DNA from: Laguncularia racemosa | Lineage: Eukaryota > Streptophyta > Magnoliopsida > Myrtales > Combretaceae | NCBI GenBank assembly: GCA_037954665.1 | Contig: JBBMOL010000096.1 | Location: 2,894,989-2,958,988 of the forward strand | DNA length: 64,000 nt | Direction of reading: 5' to 3' | Shown here: positions 46,138 through 57,208 of the stretch, piece after piece | Layout: every line of letters begins with the position of its first letter | Position numbering within the stretch: the first letter of the stretch is position 1 | Position numbers and translations under genes: made by a program | The notes under the pieces: generated by a model | What the model was told of the DNA's origin: nothing | The model's database searches: none | Seen by the model: only the letters and a program-made list of their open reading frames with translations

Positions 46138-47292
46138 GTAAATGGAAGAAATCAAATGAGCTTATCTTTTAAAGGGCCCAAACTTGCTCAGGTTCCTAAA
46201 AGGACTTAATTCTTTTTATTTGTACAGGGACATGAAGCTAAAATAAGAGGAACATGGTATTTAGATAGTGGATATTCTAGACATATGACTGGAGATGCTT
46301 CATTGTTCAATAGCATAACTTGGGAAGAAAAAGGATATGTAAAGTTTGGAGATGATGGTAGAGGTAAAATAATTGCCACTGGAATGAATGGTATGCCTAC
46401 GTTTCTTATTGAAAATGTATATCTTGTGCAAGGTTTAAAACATAATTTACTTAGTATTAGTCAGTTATGTGATAAAGGTTATAGGATGATTTTTGATCAA
46501 GACAAGTGCTATGCTTTTAATGAAAATGATGAAAGATTATTTGAAGGAATTAGGAAAAGAAATATCTATCTTATAAAACCAGATGAAATCAATAATGATT
46601 GCTATTTAATTTCTTTGAATGATCATGTTTTTGCTTGGCATAAACGACTAGGACATGTTAATTTTAATCACTTAGAAAAATTATCTAAAAAGGATATTAT
46701 TAAAGGATTACCTAAGATAAATATTAAACAAGACGTGAAATGTGATACTTGTTTAAAGAATAAAATGGTTTCTGTTTCTCATAAAAGTAAAAATGTAATA
46801 TCAACTAAGAGACTACTTGAATTATTGCATCTAGATCTTTTTGGACCTACTAGAGTCTTAAGCATAGGTGGAAGCAAATATGGATTTGTTATTGTTGATG
46901 ATTTTTCAAGATACACTTGGGTTATATTCTTGCGACATAAAAGAGATACCTTTGATTATTTTCAAAAGTTTGCAAAACAAATACAAAATGAAAAAGGAGT
47001 TTCCATAACTAGTCTTCGAACTGATCATGGAACAGAATTTCAAAATGCAAGTTTTTTAAATTTTTGTGAAGAACATGGTATATCTCATAATTTCTCAACT
47101 CCATACACTCCTCAACAAAATGGAGTAGTGGAACGCAAGAATAGAACTTTACAAGAGATGACTAGATCTATGTTAAATGAGAGTGGAATTGCTAAGTATT
47201 TCTGGGCAGAAGCAGTTTCTACAGCTTGCTATATCATCAATAGAGTTTTCATTCGACCTATGACATCAAAGGCTGCTTATGAGATGTTTTGA
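46138..47292 (+). pseudogene. SIRE protease and integrase
   Basis: After stops at 46138 and about 46207, the protease motif WYLDSGYSRHMTGD appears at 46258-46299. The integrase zinc domain is HKRLGHVNF..CDTCLKNK (46638-46760). The catalytic triad positions are HLDLFGP, LRTDHGTEFQN and VVERKNRTLQEM, all with D, D and E in place. The frame ends at 47292 just after YIINRVFIRPMTSKAAYEMF. The rest of the integrase C-terminus is missing, so sequence passes directly toward RT. Confidence 0.92.
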
Positions 47293-47299
47293 GGCTTCT

Positions 47300-48949
47300 A
47301 AAGCTTGGAGGTATAAGTTCGCACATCCTTCTGATCAAATAATAGGTAATATACAATCGGGTGTTAAAACAAGAGCTAAACTACAAAATCTTGAAAATCA
47401 TTTTGTGTTGTTATCTGAAATAGAACCTAGTAAGATTGAAGAAGCGTTGAATGATGCTAATTGGATTATATCTATACAAGAAGAATTAAATCAATTTCAA
47501 AGAAACAATATATGGAATTTAGTTCCTAGACCTAAAGGAAAGTCTATAATTGGAACTAAATGGGTGTTTAAAAATAAATTAGATGAAGATGGTAAGATTA
47601 TAAGAAATAAAGCGAGATTAGTAGCTAAAGGTTATTCACAAGAAGAAGGAATAGATTTTGATGAAACATATGCACCTGTTGCTAGATTAGAAGCAATACG
47701 GTTAATGCTTACATATGCATCTTATAAGGATTTTAAAGTTTTTCAAATGGATGTAAAAAGTGCATTTTTAAATGGTTTTACAAAGGAAGAAGTTTATGTG
47801 GAACAACCACCTGGTTTTGAAGATCCTTTCAAATCAGACTATGTTTTTAAATTAAATAAAGCACTATATGATTTGAAACAAGCTCCAAGAGCTTGGTATA
47901 AAAGATTGAGTATGTTTTTGATCTCTAAAGGTTTTCATAGAGGAAAAGTGGATACTACTTTATTCTTAAAAACTTTTGATAATGATATCTTAGTTATTCA
48001 AATATATGTGGATGATATTATCTTTGGATCTACTAAAGAATTATTGTGTCAAGAATTTGCTGAGACCATGCAGGCAGAATTTGAAATGTCAATGATGGGA
48101 GAGTTGGCATTCTTTTTGGGGCTTCAAATAAAACAAACAAAGGAAGGAATTTTTGTTCATCAAGAAAAGTACACAAAACAAATATTGAAGAAATTTGGAT
48201 ATGAAGGATGCAAAAAGGTTACAACACCTATGAGTACTTCATCAAGGTTAGACTTTGACTTAAATGGAAAGAAGGTAAGTGAAAAACTTTATAGGAGTCT
48301 GATAGGTTCTTTATTGTATTTGACTGCATCTAGACCTGATATTTTGTTTAGTGTGTGTTTGTGTGCTAGATTTCAAGCTGCACCAACAGAAATTCATTTA
48401 TCAGCTGTAAAGAGAATTTTCAAATACCTAGTTAATACTTCTAATTTAGGCATATGGTATCCTAAAAATCATAATTTTGATCTAATAGGATATTCTGATG
48501 CAGATTATGCTGGATGTAAAATTGATAGAAAAAGCACATCTGGTACTTGTCAATTCCTAGGTGATAAATTAATTTCTTGGTCTTCTAAAAAACAAAATTC
48601 TGTTGCTCTATCCACAGCTGAAGCTGAATATGTTTCTATTGGTAATTGCTGTGCACAAGTCTTATGGATAAAACAACAATTGAATGATTATGGAATAAAA
48701 TTTAAAACTGTGCCAATTAAATGTGACAACACGAGTGCAATAAATTTGACAAAGAATCCAGTACATCATTCTAGGTCAAAACATATAGAAATTAGACATC
48801 ATTTTATTAGAGATCATGTGCATAATGGAGATATAAATGTTGAATTTGTGTCAATTGGTAATCAATTTGCAGATATTTTTACTAAACCTCTTGAAAAGGT
48901 AAAATTTGAATTTATTAGAAATGAATTAGGAATTTGTAATCCCTTTTAA
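47300..48949 (+). pseudogene. SIRE reverse transcriptase and RNase H, open frame
   Basis: An uninterrupted frame to the TAA at 48949. It reads IEEALNDANWIISIQEELNQ, then IGTKWVFKNKLDEDGK, ARLVAKGYSQEEGIDFDETY, VFQMDVKSAFLNG, ALYDLKQAPRAWY and the catalytic IQIYVDDIIFGS (about 48000-48035). RNase H has GYSDADYAGCKIDRKSTSG, ALSTAEAEYVSI and FTKPLEKVKF at the end. All catalytic acids look present. The ATG at 47279 is an artefact of the upstream deletion, because in the family this segment is part of the gag-pol polyprotein and has no start of its own. The copy is therefore classed as defective. Confidence 0.9.
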
Positions 48950-49092
48950 TTTTTTCCCCCCGAAAAATATTAAAAAATCTTTATTCACTTAGAATATCTT
49001 TTTCTTTTCCTTCGTTTTCTTTCTTTTTCTCTTCCTTCGAAATCTGTTCTTTTTCTCTCTCTCTATTTTCATTCTCTCTCACTGTAACTCCA

Positions 49093-50829
49093 ATGGCGCC
49101 TAAAACATCAGAACGCCTCAAACAAAAATCATTCAAAACCAAATCATCAAACAAGCCTTTAGTGATTCATGATGAATCTTCAAGCTCTTCGGAAAAATAT
49201 CAAGAACCTTCCATAGGAGAGAATCCAAGTTCCCCTGATTCCGAATCTATCATAGGTTCCAAGAAGATTTCCAAAAGAAAATGAGCTGCATCGTCTTCAA
49301 AAGGAAAAGGAAAAGCTATTCAAGAAATCTCTCCGCTCAAGAAAGCGTCCAGGAAGCAAATGAAACAAGAAAATGTACTAACTCTGAAACCCTCAAATTC
49401 CAAACCTCTCCGAAAGAAGAAAAATGAGGTGTGTTCTTGTAGTTTTGTGGATTTCAATTTCTTTACTAGTAATGGATTCTACTGGAATGAACTGTTAGAA
49501 CCCATTGGATGCATGGAACTTTGCTCTACTCAAGTTCTAGTTTTTGGGGAATGTGTCAAAGAATTTTATGGAAATTTAAGTTTTGCGGAAGGGAATGTCT
49601 TAATTTCTAGAGTATGTGATCAGGACATTTTAATTTCTAGGGAAGATGTGGTTAAATGTCTACATCTACATGATGTAAATGATGATGTAGAAATCACGAA
49701 CATGCCTAGGAATGATCTGTTTGCTGCTATAAATGGAGGATTGCAAATGGATTATGGTAAAGAAGCAATGGTCATTGATTTCGAGTTGTTTCCTCGAATC
49801 ATTCATAAGATAATTGTTGAGTGTCTATGTCCAAGGAAGGGCAGTTCTACTTCAATGTCCATAGAACATGCTCAAATTATCTATGCAATGATTAACAAAA
49901 GGAATGTGGACATGGCTTCTAGAGTCATTGATCAAATTTGGAGGAATAAAGAAAGTTTAGTGTTTGTGAATATACTGATGAGATTGTTTGTATTTAAAGG
50001 GATAGTTTTGCCTACCAGCTCATCTAAACCTATTAAATTAAAGAGGATAGGTAAAGAAGTTTTTCATCATATGTCCATCTTTGTTAAGGATTGTTTGTGG
50101 TATGCGAATGATGGTGCACATTTTGTCCATCAAAAGCATATGAAAAGAATAGTTCCTTTTGGAATATCTGTTCAAGAAGGAGGTACGGAACCTAGTTCAG
50201 AACTTAGAACAGAGGTTGAAACAGATCATGAGAAGAAATCATATGGTGAAGAGGCTGGGAAGAGTGGAACAAAAGAAGTTATAGCCAATGTTGATTTGGA
50301 ACAAATAAAGAATGTTGTTCGAGACAGTTTGAAACATGAACTATCAGATTTGGTTAAGAAAACTTTGACAGATGAAGTTCTACAATGATCTGATCTGAGG
50401 AGACTTGAATCAATGGAGTTACAAGTTAAACAAACTTCTGATATTCTTTCTAATATCAAGAAGAATTCTGAGAAGATGATTACCGATCTCCATCACTATA
50501 GGATTCTTTATGATGAATTTAGTGCGAGAGTCAAACAAGATCTATCTAATAATGTGATTGCGTTTGATAAATTTATCTCTCAAGTGAGGAAGATTGGAGA
50601 TTCAGTTACTAACTCCTTCAAGATTTTGGACTCCAAAACAGATAAAACCTCCCAATCTGTCACAAGTCTTCATGCTGAAATCAAGCTCTTCTTATCCAAC
50701 AAATTTCCAGATTATGTTCGCTCTGGCGCTCACATCATCGACTTGGATACTTCACCAGAGAAACCTTCGTCAACCAAACATTCCACCACTCCCTCTACCT
50801 CTCGAGTAACAAGATCCAGAAGATCTTAG
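49093..50829 (+). pseudogene. Third ORF of the SIRE element (env-like position), putative plant transposon protein domain
   Basis: It starts MAPKTSERLKQKSFKT with a Ser/Lys-rich basic head, stops at TGA 49282-49284, continues in the same frame, stops again at TGA 50386-50388, and ends at TAG 50827-50829. The middle (about 49430-50120) contains FFTSNGFYWNELLEP, CVKEFYGNL and VLISRVCDQDILISREDV, the pattern of the Pfam putative plant transposon protein family found in SIRE-type elements. The tail (50255-50700) is rich in heptad-like Leu, Ile and Lys, probably coiled coil. I see no convincing signal peptide or membrane segment, so a surface-glycoprotein role is unsupported. The position after pol matches the env-like ORF of SIRE1. 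Function unknown. Confidence 0.75.
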
Positions 50830-50954
50830 TTCTTTTAAATTCTATTTTCGTATCAAGTTGTGAAAGACTTTTGTTATCTTTTATGCATCGTTTAAGGGGG
50901 AGATATCCCTTTTGCTGTTAACAAAAAGGGGGAGAATGGTAAATGTTGAAAAAT

Positions 50955-51004
50955 GATCAATACTGATTGCTGCTTTGTTGATCAATACTGATTGCTGCTT
51001 TGTT
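50955..51004. repeat. 25-bp tandem duplication
   Basis: A 25-bp unit beginning GATCAATACTGATTGCTGC is repeated exactly twice, in the noncoding stretch between the third ORF and the 3' LTR. Confidence 0.95.
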
Positions 51005-51064
51005 TGCTACTTATAATGATTCTATATTGCTTATGAGTGCTTATGATCAATGTGTTATAGAAAT

Positions 51065-51136
51065 ATATGCTTAAACATGTAGGTTATGTATATTTTGAAT
51101 ATATGCTTAAACATGTAGGTTATGCATATTTTGATT
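51065..51136. repeat. 36-bp tandem duplication
   Basis: A 36-bp unit beginning ATATGCTTAAACATGTAGG is repeated twice with few differences. Confidence 0.92.
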
Positions 51137-51174
51137 ATCTAATGGTGTTTTGTTATCATCAAAAAGGGGGAGAA

Positions 51175-52645
51175 TGTTGATGTTAAGGGGAGAATGTTAA
51201 GTTCTCTAATTTAGTTTTGATGTTAACAAAAGAGGAATAAGTGTAACGAGTGTTTAAGATAGCACGTAATTTTTCTAAAGTTGAATAAGGAGACAGAACC
51301 TTGTTCAGAACCTTCAAAGATGTTATATAAGCTATTTTCGTTCTGACAGAAGGTGTTTCAAAAGTTGTGTAATATATCCGTAGTTATCGTGGTAACCTTT
51401 CAGAAGCACTTTCAGAACCTTCATAATAGGAGAACAGTTGACAGGTTTGTTTCAGAAGCACTTTCAGAACCTTCAGGACAGTTAACAGGTTTGCTTCAAA
51501 AGAACTTTCAGAACCTTTCATGTCTATTACGAATTTTTCCAGATTACGTTCTAAATTTTATATCGATAGTTTTGATAAATTTCAAGGCCTAGCTCCACGT
51601 GTCAAGTATTTTTGGGTAACATACTTGATGTGTTTTACTAAATATGGATTATATATCATGGGTTTTTTAATTTACATCAAGTTTTACAAGATTTTATTCA
51701 AAGATTTCATTTTATAATAAAGTGAGATCATATAATATGTACAAGTTTTATCCAGATTTAAAATTAGATATTTGTACTATATTTTGGGAGATCCAGCAGT
51801 TACAAAGATAATGATAAGAGATATGGTTGTTATATCAAGATATGGTTCCACAATGTGAGGGATATCTTCAACAAACTTGATCCAAGAGATATATCCAAAG
51901 ACTATCTCGGTCAAACAAATTATCCAAGCTTATCCTCATCAAGAATATCACGAATGCAGATCTTCCTCAACAGATTCAACTTATTTTTGAATTGAAAATT
52001 CAAAAATAAATTCAAGATTATCATGTGGAAAGTAGCCGTTATGTTTTCTCCATATATAAGGTGTTTAATTCAAATGGAAAAAAAAACGTGAAAGGGAGTG
52101 GAGAACGTTGAAAAACCAGAAGCAAGAACGTTGTTGAAAAAAAAATACACACGAGAAGAAAAGACTCATACATCTTCAAGCAAACATCTTTACATATATA
52201 TGTGATCTAGAGGAAATTTGTTATTCCTCATCATTGTTGTTGTTGTTGAGATTCCTTTCGTGGAAAGGGAATTGTTTGTTATTTCATCACTGTAGTTGAG
52301 TGATTAGCTTAGTGAAGAAGCTAGAAAGACTCAACAGTGAGACTTTGCCTTAAAGAGGCTTGTGTTGTATATCTTCGATTTGTTGATATAGTGAAACACA
52401 ACCGGTATAGACAACCGGGATCCCGGCGTGGAGCTGGAAGAGAGGACTGACGCTTGAGGTGGAACATCTATAAATATCTGAGCATTCTATTCTTCCTTAC
52501 TTTTACTTACTGCACATTATTGTTCTTCGTTATTGTTATTCACTTGATTTCATTAGTCAAGAGTTTTGGTTGATTTGCGAAAAAGTGAAATTTTAAGTAA
52601 TTAATCAATTCACCCCCCTCTTGATTAATCTAATTGGGACCAACA
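51175..52645 (+). repeat. 3' LTR of the SIRE element
   Basis: Partner of 42819-44288, with roughly 17 differences in 1470 bp. Followed by TSD TTATT. Confidence 0.96.
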
Positions 52646-53920
52646 TTATTGTTCCGCCAAGTGCGAATTAAGTGATTAAGGGATTGTCGCGCCTTGATGG
52701 TTCTGAGTTTGGCTGGTCTTTGAGGGTATTTCCTTGATTGTGCAAAGGCACGGGAGTGTTGCTCCGACTAATGCACGGATACGAGAACATTCATTATTGA
52801 AGTAAAAATATTATAATTATCAAAGCGATAAGATAAATAAATTGGGTAATGAGACCTGGGCACTAACGGTGGCTTCAGAATCCCCAACCTAAGGTTAAAG
52901 GGGGTGTAAACCTTAAACTTCATGTCGGTTGTTAGAAGACCGTATAAGATGCCACATTCATATGGTTGTTCATGCATAGCATATGATTTGATGACTTGAT
53001 TTGAAATTACTTATGTGTATGTAGCATTGAAAGTATTGCGCTCCCATTCACTGAGCTTTAATGTGCTCACCCCTCTACAAAACATTTTGCAGGTAAAGAT
53101 TATGAAAGCTCGAGATGGGATAAGATGTGGAGTGTCAAGAGTTTTTGGAAGCCAAGAATGATAAAGTAAGAATTGCGAAAGATAGATTATTTAGATGAAA
53201 TGTTATTTTAGGACCTTAATGTAAAATTTGAAGTTGTGAAACTTAGGATTTTATTCCATTTTACTGGTTGGTAGGGGATACTGACTCTCTGCGATCGTGG
53301 TTGACTGTAGGGTATGGAATTTATAGTTACATTTTATTATATAACTATATGTAATATGATTAGTTATAAATATAATTAATTATTTAGAGTCTTACGATCT
53401 TTGGCTTGTAAGACGATTATCATGTAATGGGTGCACATGTGCTATGATAATTTTTAGTGGAAACTTCCAAGCCCCCTTTTGGGGCGTGACAAAAGAGGGG
53501 TGTTGAGAGTTTTTTGATGGCCTCGCTAATTGCAATGACAAATGAAGCTAGGTTAGTCTTACAATAGGAAAGAAGAAGTGCTAAAAGGGAAATGTTAGGC
53601 AAATAGTGTACATCAATCGAACACTAAATCAGCTAACGGATCTTCTATTTTTCATGCTACACATGGCATAAGCTTTACATAGCTAAACTTGAGGTAGGAC
53701 TTTAGTGTAGGTCAGTTCTAGAACCAGTAGACAAATGGTTATTTACAAGGACATCACACCCTTCCAATAAGGCAAATGAGGAAAATATCGTTAGTATGGG
53801 TACAATAAATAATAGATACAATTTAACATCAAATAGTTTACCTATTGTTTTTCCTTAGTAAGGGATAGGGATGGATCTACAAAAGAGAAACTATACATGG
53901 CATGCAAATTGTATAGTATC

Positions 53921-54062
53921 AGTTGATGCTCAAGCAATTGCAAGATGCTCAAAGATAGTAGTTTTCATAGCAACATATTTGGCAATAGGGCAGTTGATGC
54001 TCAAGTAATTGCAGGATGCTCAAAGATAGCAGTTTTCACAGCAACATACTTGGCAACATGAT
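53921..54062. repeat. 71-bp tandem duplication
   Basis: Copies 53921-53991 and 53992-54062 both begin AGTTGATGCTCAAG and share GCAACATA and TTGGCAA, with about seven differences. Confidence 0.92.
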
Positions 54063-54501
54063 TCTACAAATCAACTAGTAGCTATAGCAAAGCATGTTGC
54101 TGTAAATCATTCACAACAATTGCTTAATGGTATCTTAGTACATGATACATCTAACTATTCTCAAAATGGGCTAGCCAAATGCATCTATACCTATGCTAGA
54201 AACCAGAAAATGAGGCCTATTGCAATACTAATGAGTAGCCAGTGTATGTAGAGAAATGAACATTATAGCTTAACTCATCAATTTAAATGAATTAGAGAAA
54301 ATACGACCATTAACCTCATGCTCACAAAGCAGTGAATAAAAAAGAAAATGAAACTTGAAGGACCATAAAACACACACACACATAGATTCGAGCAAACTAA
54401 TTAGTCCCTTATCATAGAGAACAATGCAAGACAACAAACTTTGAGCAAACATGATACCTTTGTCAATGTTGGCCTTTAGTCAATCCCTAATGTACTTATC
54501 A

Positions 54502-54531
54502 AAGAAGAAGAAGAAGAAGAAGAAGAAGAAA
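54502..54531. repeat. (AAG)n microsatellite
   Basis: About ten uninterrupted AAG units. Confidence 0.95.
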
Positions 54532-56640
54532 GAGTAGAAAAGAAGTGAGTATGATAACAAGAGGAAGATGGTTAGAAGTTTTAGGGAAAAGCAAATGTAC
54601 TTCAAGGTATATTTAGCTCTTCTAGATTTCAACTCTTCTATCTTCAAAATTCTTCACAAATTTTTAAGTTCCCGTCTATAATTCCTTTGTTCTTCAACAA
54701 TGAATAATGAAATGGAGATTAAAGGAGCATGGGAATGGGAACTCTAACTAGCTAGGACTTGTTCAAGTAGCAAAAAAATCTTACGATGAAGAATAAACTT
54801 ACATCATGAGGTTCAATGCAACTATTACAGTCATTCTATATTGCTATTGAACCAAAATGTCCCACAATGAAGAATAAACACAGACGATGAAGATTGATAC
54901 AACAGTCATAGTTGTTCTATGCTGCTGTTTGAGGCCAAATTCATCGAGAACTAAATAGTTAGGGAGAATGGGGGTAGAAAGAGAAAAAAAAAATCTAAAA
55001 TTGCTGCACAATGGATAAAATGTTGTGAAAAGAAGAAATAAATAAAAAAAAAGAGGCTTAAGAAATAGATTTGGAAAATAAAGAAAAATGGAGTGCACAT
55101 TGAAGAGGATAGAGCAAGGAATTAAGAGCAATGAATCTATAGGTGATTGTGCACGCTTGAATACATAACACCTTACCTCTAGTCATGTGCTTTAATAATA
55201 GAATGCATGCTGATGTGGAACATGATTCTTATCTATAGCACAATCACGGTTAGGAGATGCCTTTGATAAAAGAAAATAAAATAGCATGTTTATCCATATG
55301 AGTTCGCAAAAGGGGAAATGCACAATACGTGCTCGCAAAGACTCGAACCCAAGACCTTGCTATATCATGTGTGTGTCTTTCCAAGAGGCTCTATCAGCCT
55401 ATGCCTTGCTTTTAGGAGTTACCCCCTTTATCTTATAGTATACAAAAAAAAAAAAAAGAAAAAAGAAAAAATGATGTGATTTGGTTTTCCAACTTTGAAG
55501 GGTTATATTTTTTTTTGTGTGAAGTTATGAAACCCATAATACATTTAAAAAGACTGATTTGAGCATATTATAGTTAGGACCAAACCACTACATCATTTGA
55601 CCTATTTTTGAGAGTCAAATTTGTGTGTTTTCATGGCCTATTAGGCTGTGAGTAAGAAGTGATCTTCAATTGGAAGGGCTATTATGTTACTTATTCATCT
55701 ATGTTTAGGTACTTGTTTTTTTGGCCTTGCATCTTTCTTGTTTATTCATCTACAAAAATTAAAATACCGCTCAATTCAAGATCCTTTACAACAGTTGAGT
55801 ATTTTAAATGGTCAAGTTATGTCTTCATGCTTTTAAGATTGTCACACTGGCACATTGCTTTCTCAACATTTGTTAATAGTTTAGGCTCTTGTTTCTAAAG
55901 CCTTTTGGTGTATATTCTACAATTATTGCATTCTTAGACATCTAAGTCCACTACATTTCATTGTTGTGTATTAATATGTTAAGCTAATCTTGCTCATCCA
56001 GCCACCATCATATATTGCCGGCATTTTCTTCAATCTATCTACTAATCATAAATTGCTAATATTCTTTTTAGCCTGTCTATTAACTTTTAATTTGACACAA
56101 TTGTGTGCCCCTTAAGTCAATCCTCTTTGCTCCTAATAGATTATAATCATGTAGCTCATTTCTAACCATGGTAATTGACTAATTATCTTCACAAAACATA
56201 CATGGAACAAATAATTGATGATTGTATCATACTAGGTATCACATTTTAGGAACTTAGAGGGCAATTTCCTAGTATATCATTATGATTATTGGCTCCCCAA
56301 TCACTCACTTAGGTCTAATGTTATTACTAAGAAATTCTACACTCAATTCCTCCCAAGTGATATCATATTTTAATCTCAAGCAATATCTATTTTTGATTGA
56401 GTAAAGGCAACACGCGCAACTAATGGTGCTGCAAGCTTGCACACCAAGAAAAAAACCTAAATTATATGCAGTGTCAGCATTAGGATCTTATAATATGAGT
56501 CGTGCAAACATATATATGGCAAACAGTGCAACTATTCCACAAGTGCAGATACACTAAGTAATTTTCTAGCCGTGAGGAAGGCTTATTTGATGCATAAACC
56601 CTTTTGACTTCATTTAAAGGACTTTAGTTAGGGGACAAAA

Positions 56641-57203
56641 TATAAAGGGCTAAATTCAATTCATGAACTTTTAGCTTGATATTTTAATGGATTTTACTCT
56701 TTGGATCGAGGTGACAAGGCCTAAAGAGTGAAGTCTATGTTTTGGGATGATCATTAGAGATTTGACATAGTGGGCTTAGGGTAAGACTTGTTGGATTAGC
56801 TAGTCTGATCTAACTTTTCTTAATAAGGCTCACACATTAGAGTCTACTAATGGGCCTAAACCCATGAAAATTCTATATGTAGGCTCATTCACTTAGAACC
56901 ATTGATCATTATCACTATCCAGTGAACAAAATTCATAGCGAAATCCTATAAATACCTTATGTATCCTTATTTAAAGGAGATTTTTCTTTGGAAAAACATT
57001 ATTAGTTTGTCGGATTTAATTTAGAATAGTAAAACCACGATAGTCCCATAGAATACTCACTTATCACCATAGTGTTGAGCCTCATTTGAAACTACTTATT
57101 CTTCCTCTCCACCTCATATGTGTTGCTTCTCTCGTTAGGCTATGAGTAGCACATTTCTACGTAACACGTGTGTGACCCCTGCACTTGGACCCTTACCCCC
57201 AAA
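56641..57203 (+). repeat. Probable 3' LTR of the Tat element
   Basis: Aligns with 27756-28334 over its full length, at an estimated 75-78 percent. It starts TATAAAGGGC where the partner has TGTAGAAGGC, and ends ACCCCCAAA. The preceding purine tract argues that it is joined to internal element sequence. Confidence 0.8.
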
Positions 57204-57208
57204 AATCT

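Larger units (their letters stand above)
42819..52645 (+). mobile_element. SIRE-type Ty1/Copia element with a third ORF
   Basis: LTRs of 1470 and 1471 bp (42819-44288, 51175-52645) are about 99 percent identical. The target duplication is TTATT (42814-42818 and 52646-52650). A TGGTATCAGAGC primer site begins at 44291 and a purine tract (AAAAAGGGGGAGAA) precedes the 3' LTR. Gag-pol of SIRE type is followed by a separate ORF before the 3' LTR. It is 9827 bp long. Few LTR differences mean a recent insertion, but the copy is defective in gag, between integrase and RT, and in the third ORF. Confidence 0.96.
52651..56640. other. Repeat-derived DNA between the SIRE element and the Tat 3' LTR
   Basis: No gene recognised. 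52651-53490 ends in a GGGGCGTGACA that looks like an LTR terminus. Two 71-bp tandem copies lie at 53921-54062 and an (AAG)n run at about 54502-54531. 54840-55130 gives open but low-complexity minus-strand text that I do not treat as a gene. Confidence 0.5.
27756..57203 (+). mobile_element. Old Tat-lineage Ty3/Gypsy element with nested insertions
   Basis: Related LTR-like blocks at 27756-28334 and 56641-57203 lie in the same orientation. The first is followed by a primer-site-like TTGGTGACTTC and then gag-pol. The second is preceded by a purine-rich stretch (TTAGGGGACAAAA, 56628-56640), as a 3' LTR would be, so it is not a solo LTR. Possible target duplication: GATCT (27751-27755) against AATCT (57204-57208), one transition apart. 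The inside carries gag, pol with an extra RNase H-like block, and an antisense PMD gene, as in the Tat/Ogre group. Removing the SIRE Copia element leaves about 19.6 kb, plausible for this group. The unity of the two LTRs is my inference. Confidence 0.65.

Noticed and set aside
54844..55131. Minus-strand frame with hydrophobic Phe/Leu text
   Set aside because: Low-complexity AT-rich DNA; no start context, domain or relation to neighbours.
55320..55420. tRNA-like GACTCGAACCC text
   Set aside because: Only a T-arm-like stretch is present; no acceptor stem, A box or cloverleaf could be drawn, so at most an old SINE or tRNA-derived scrap.
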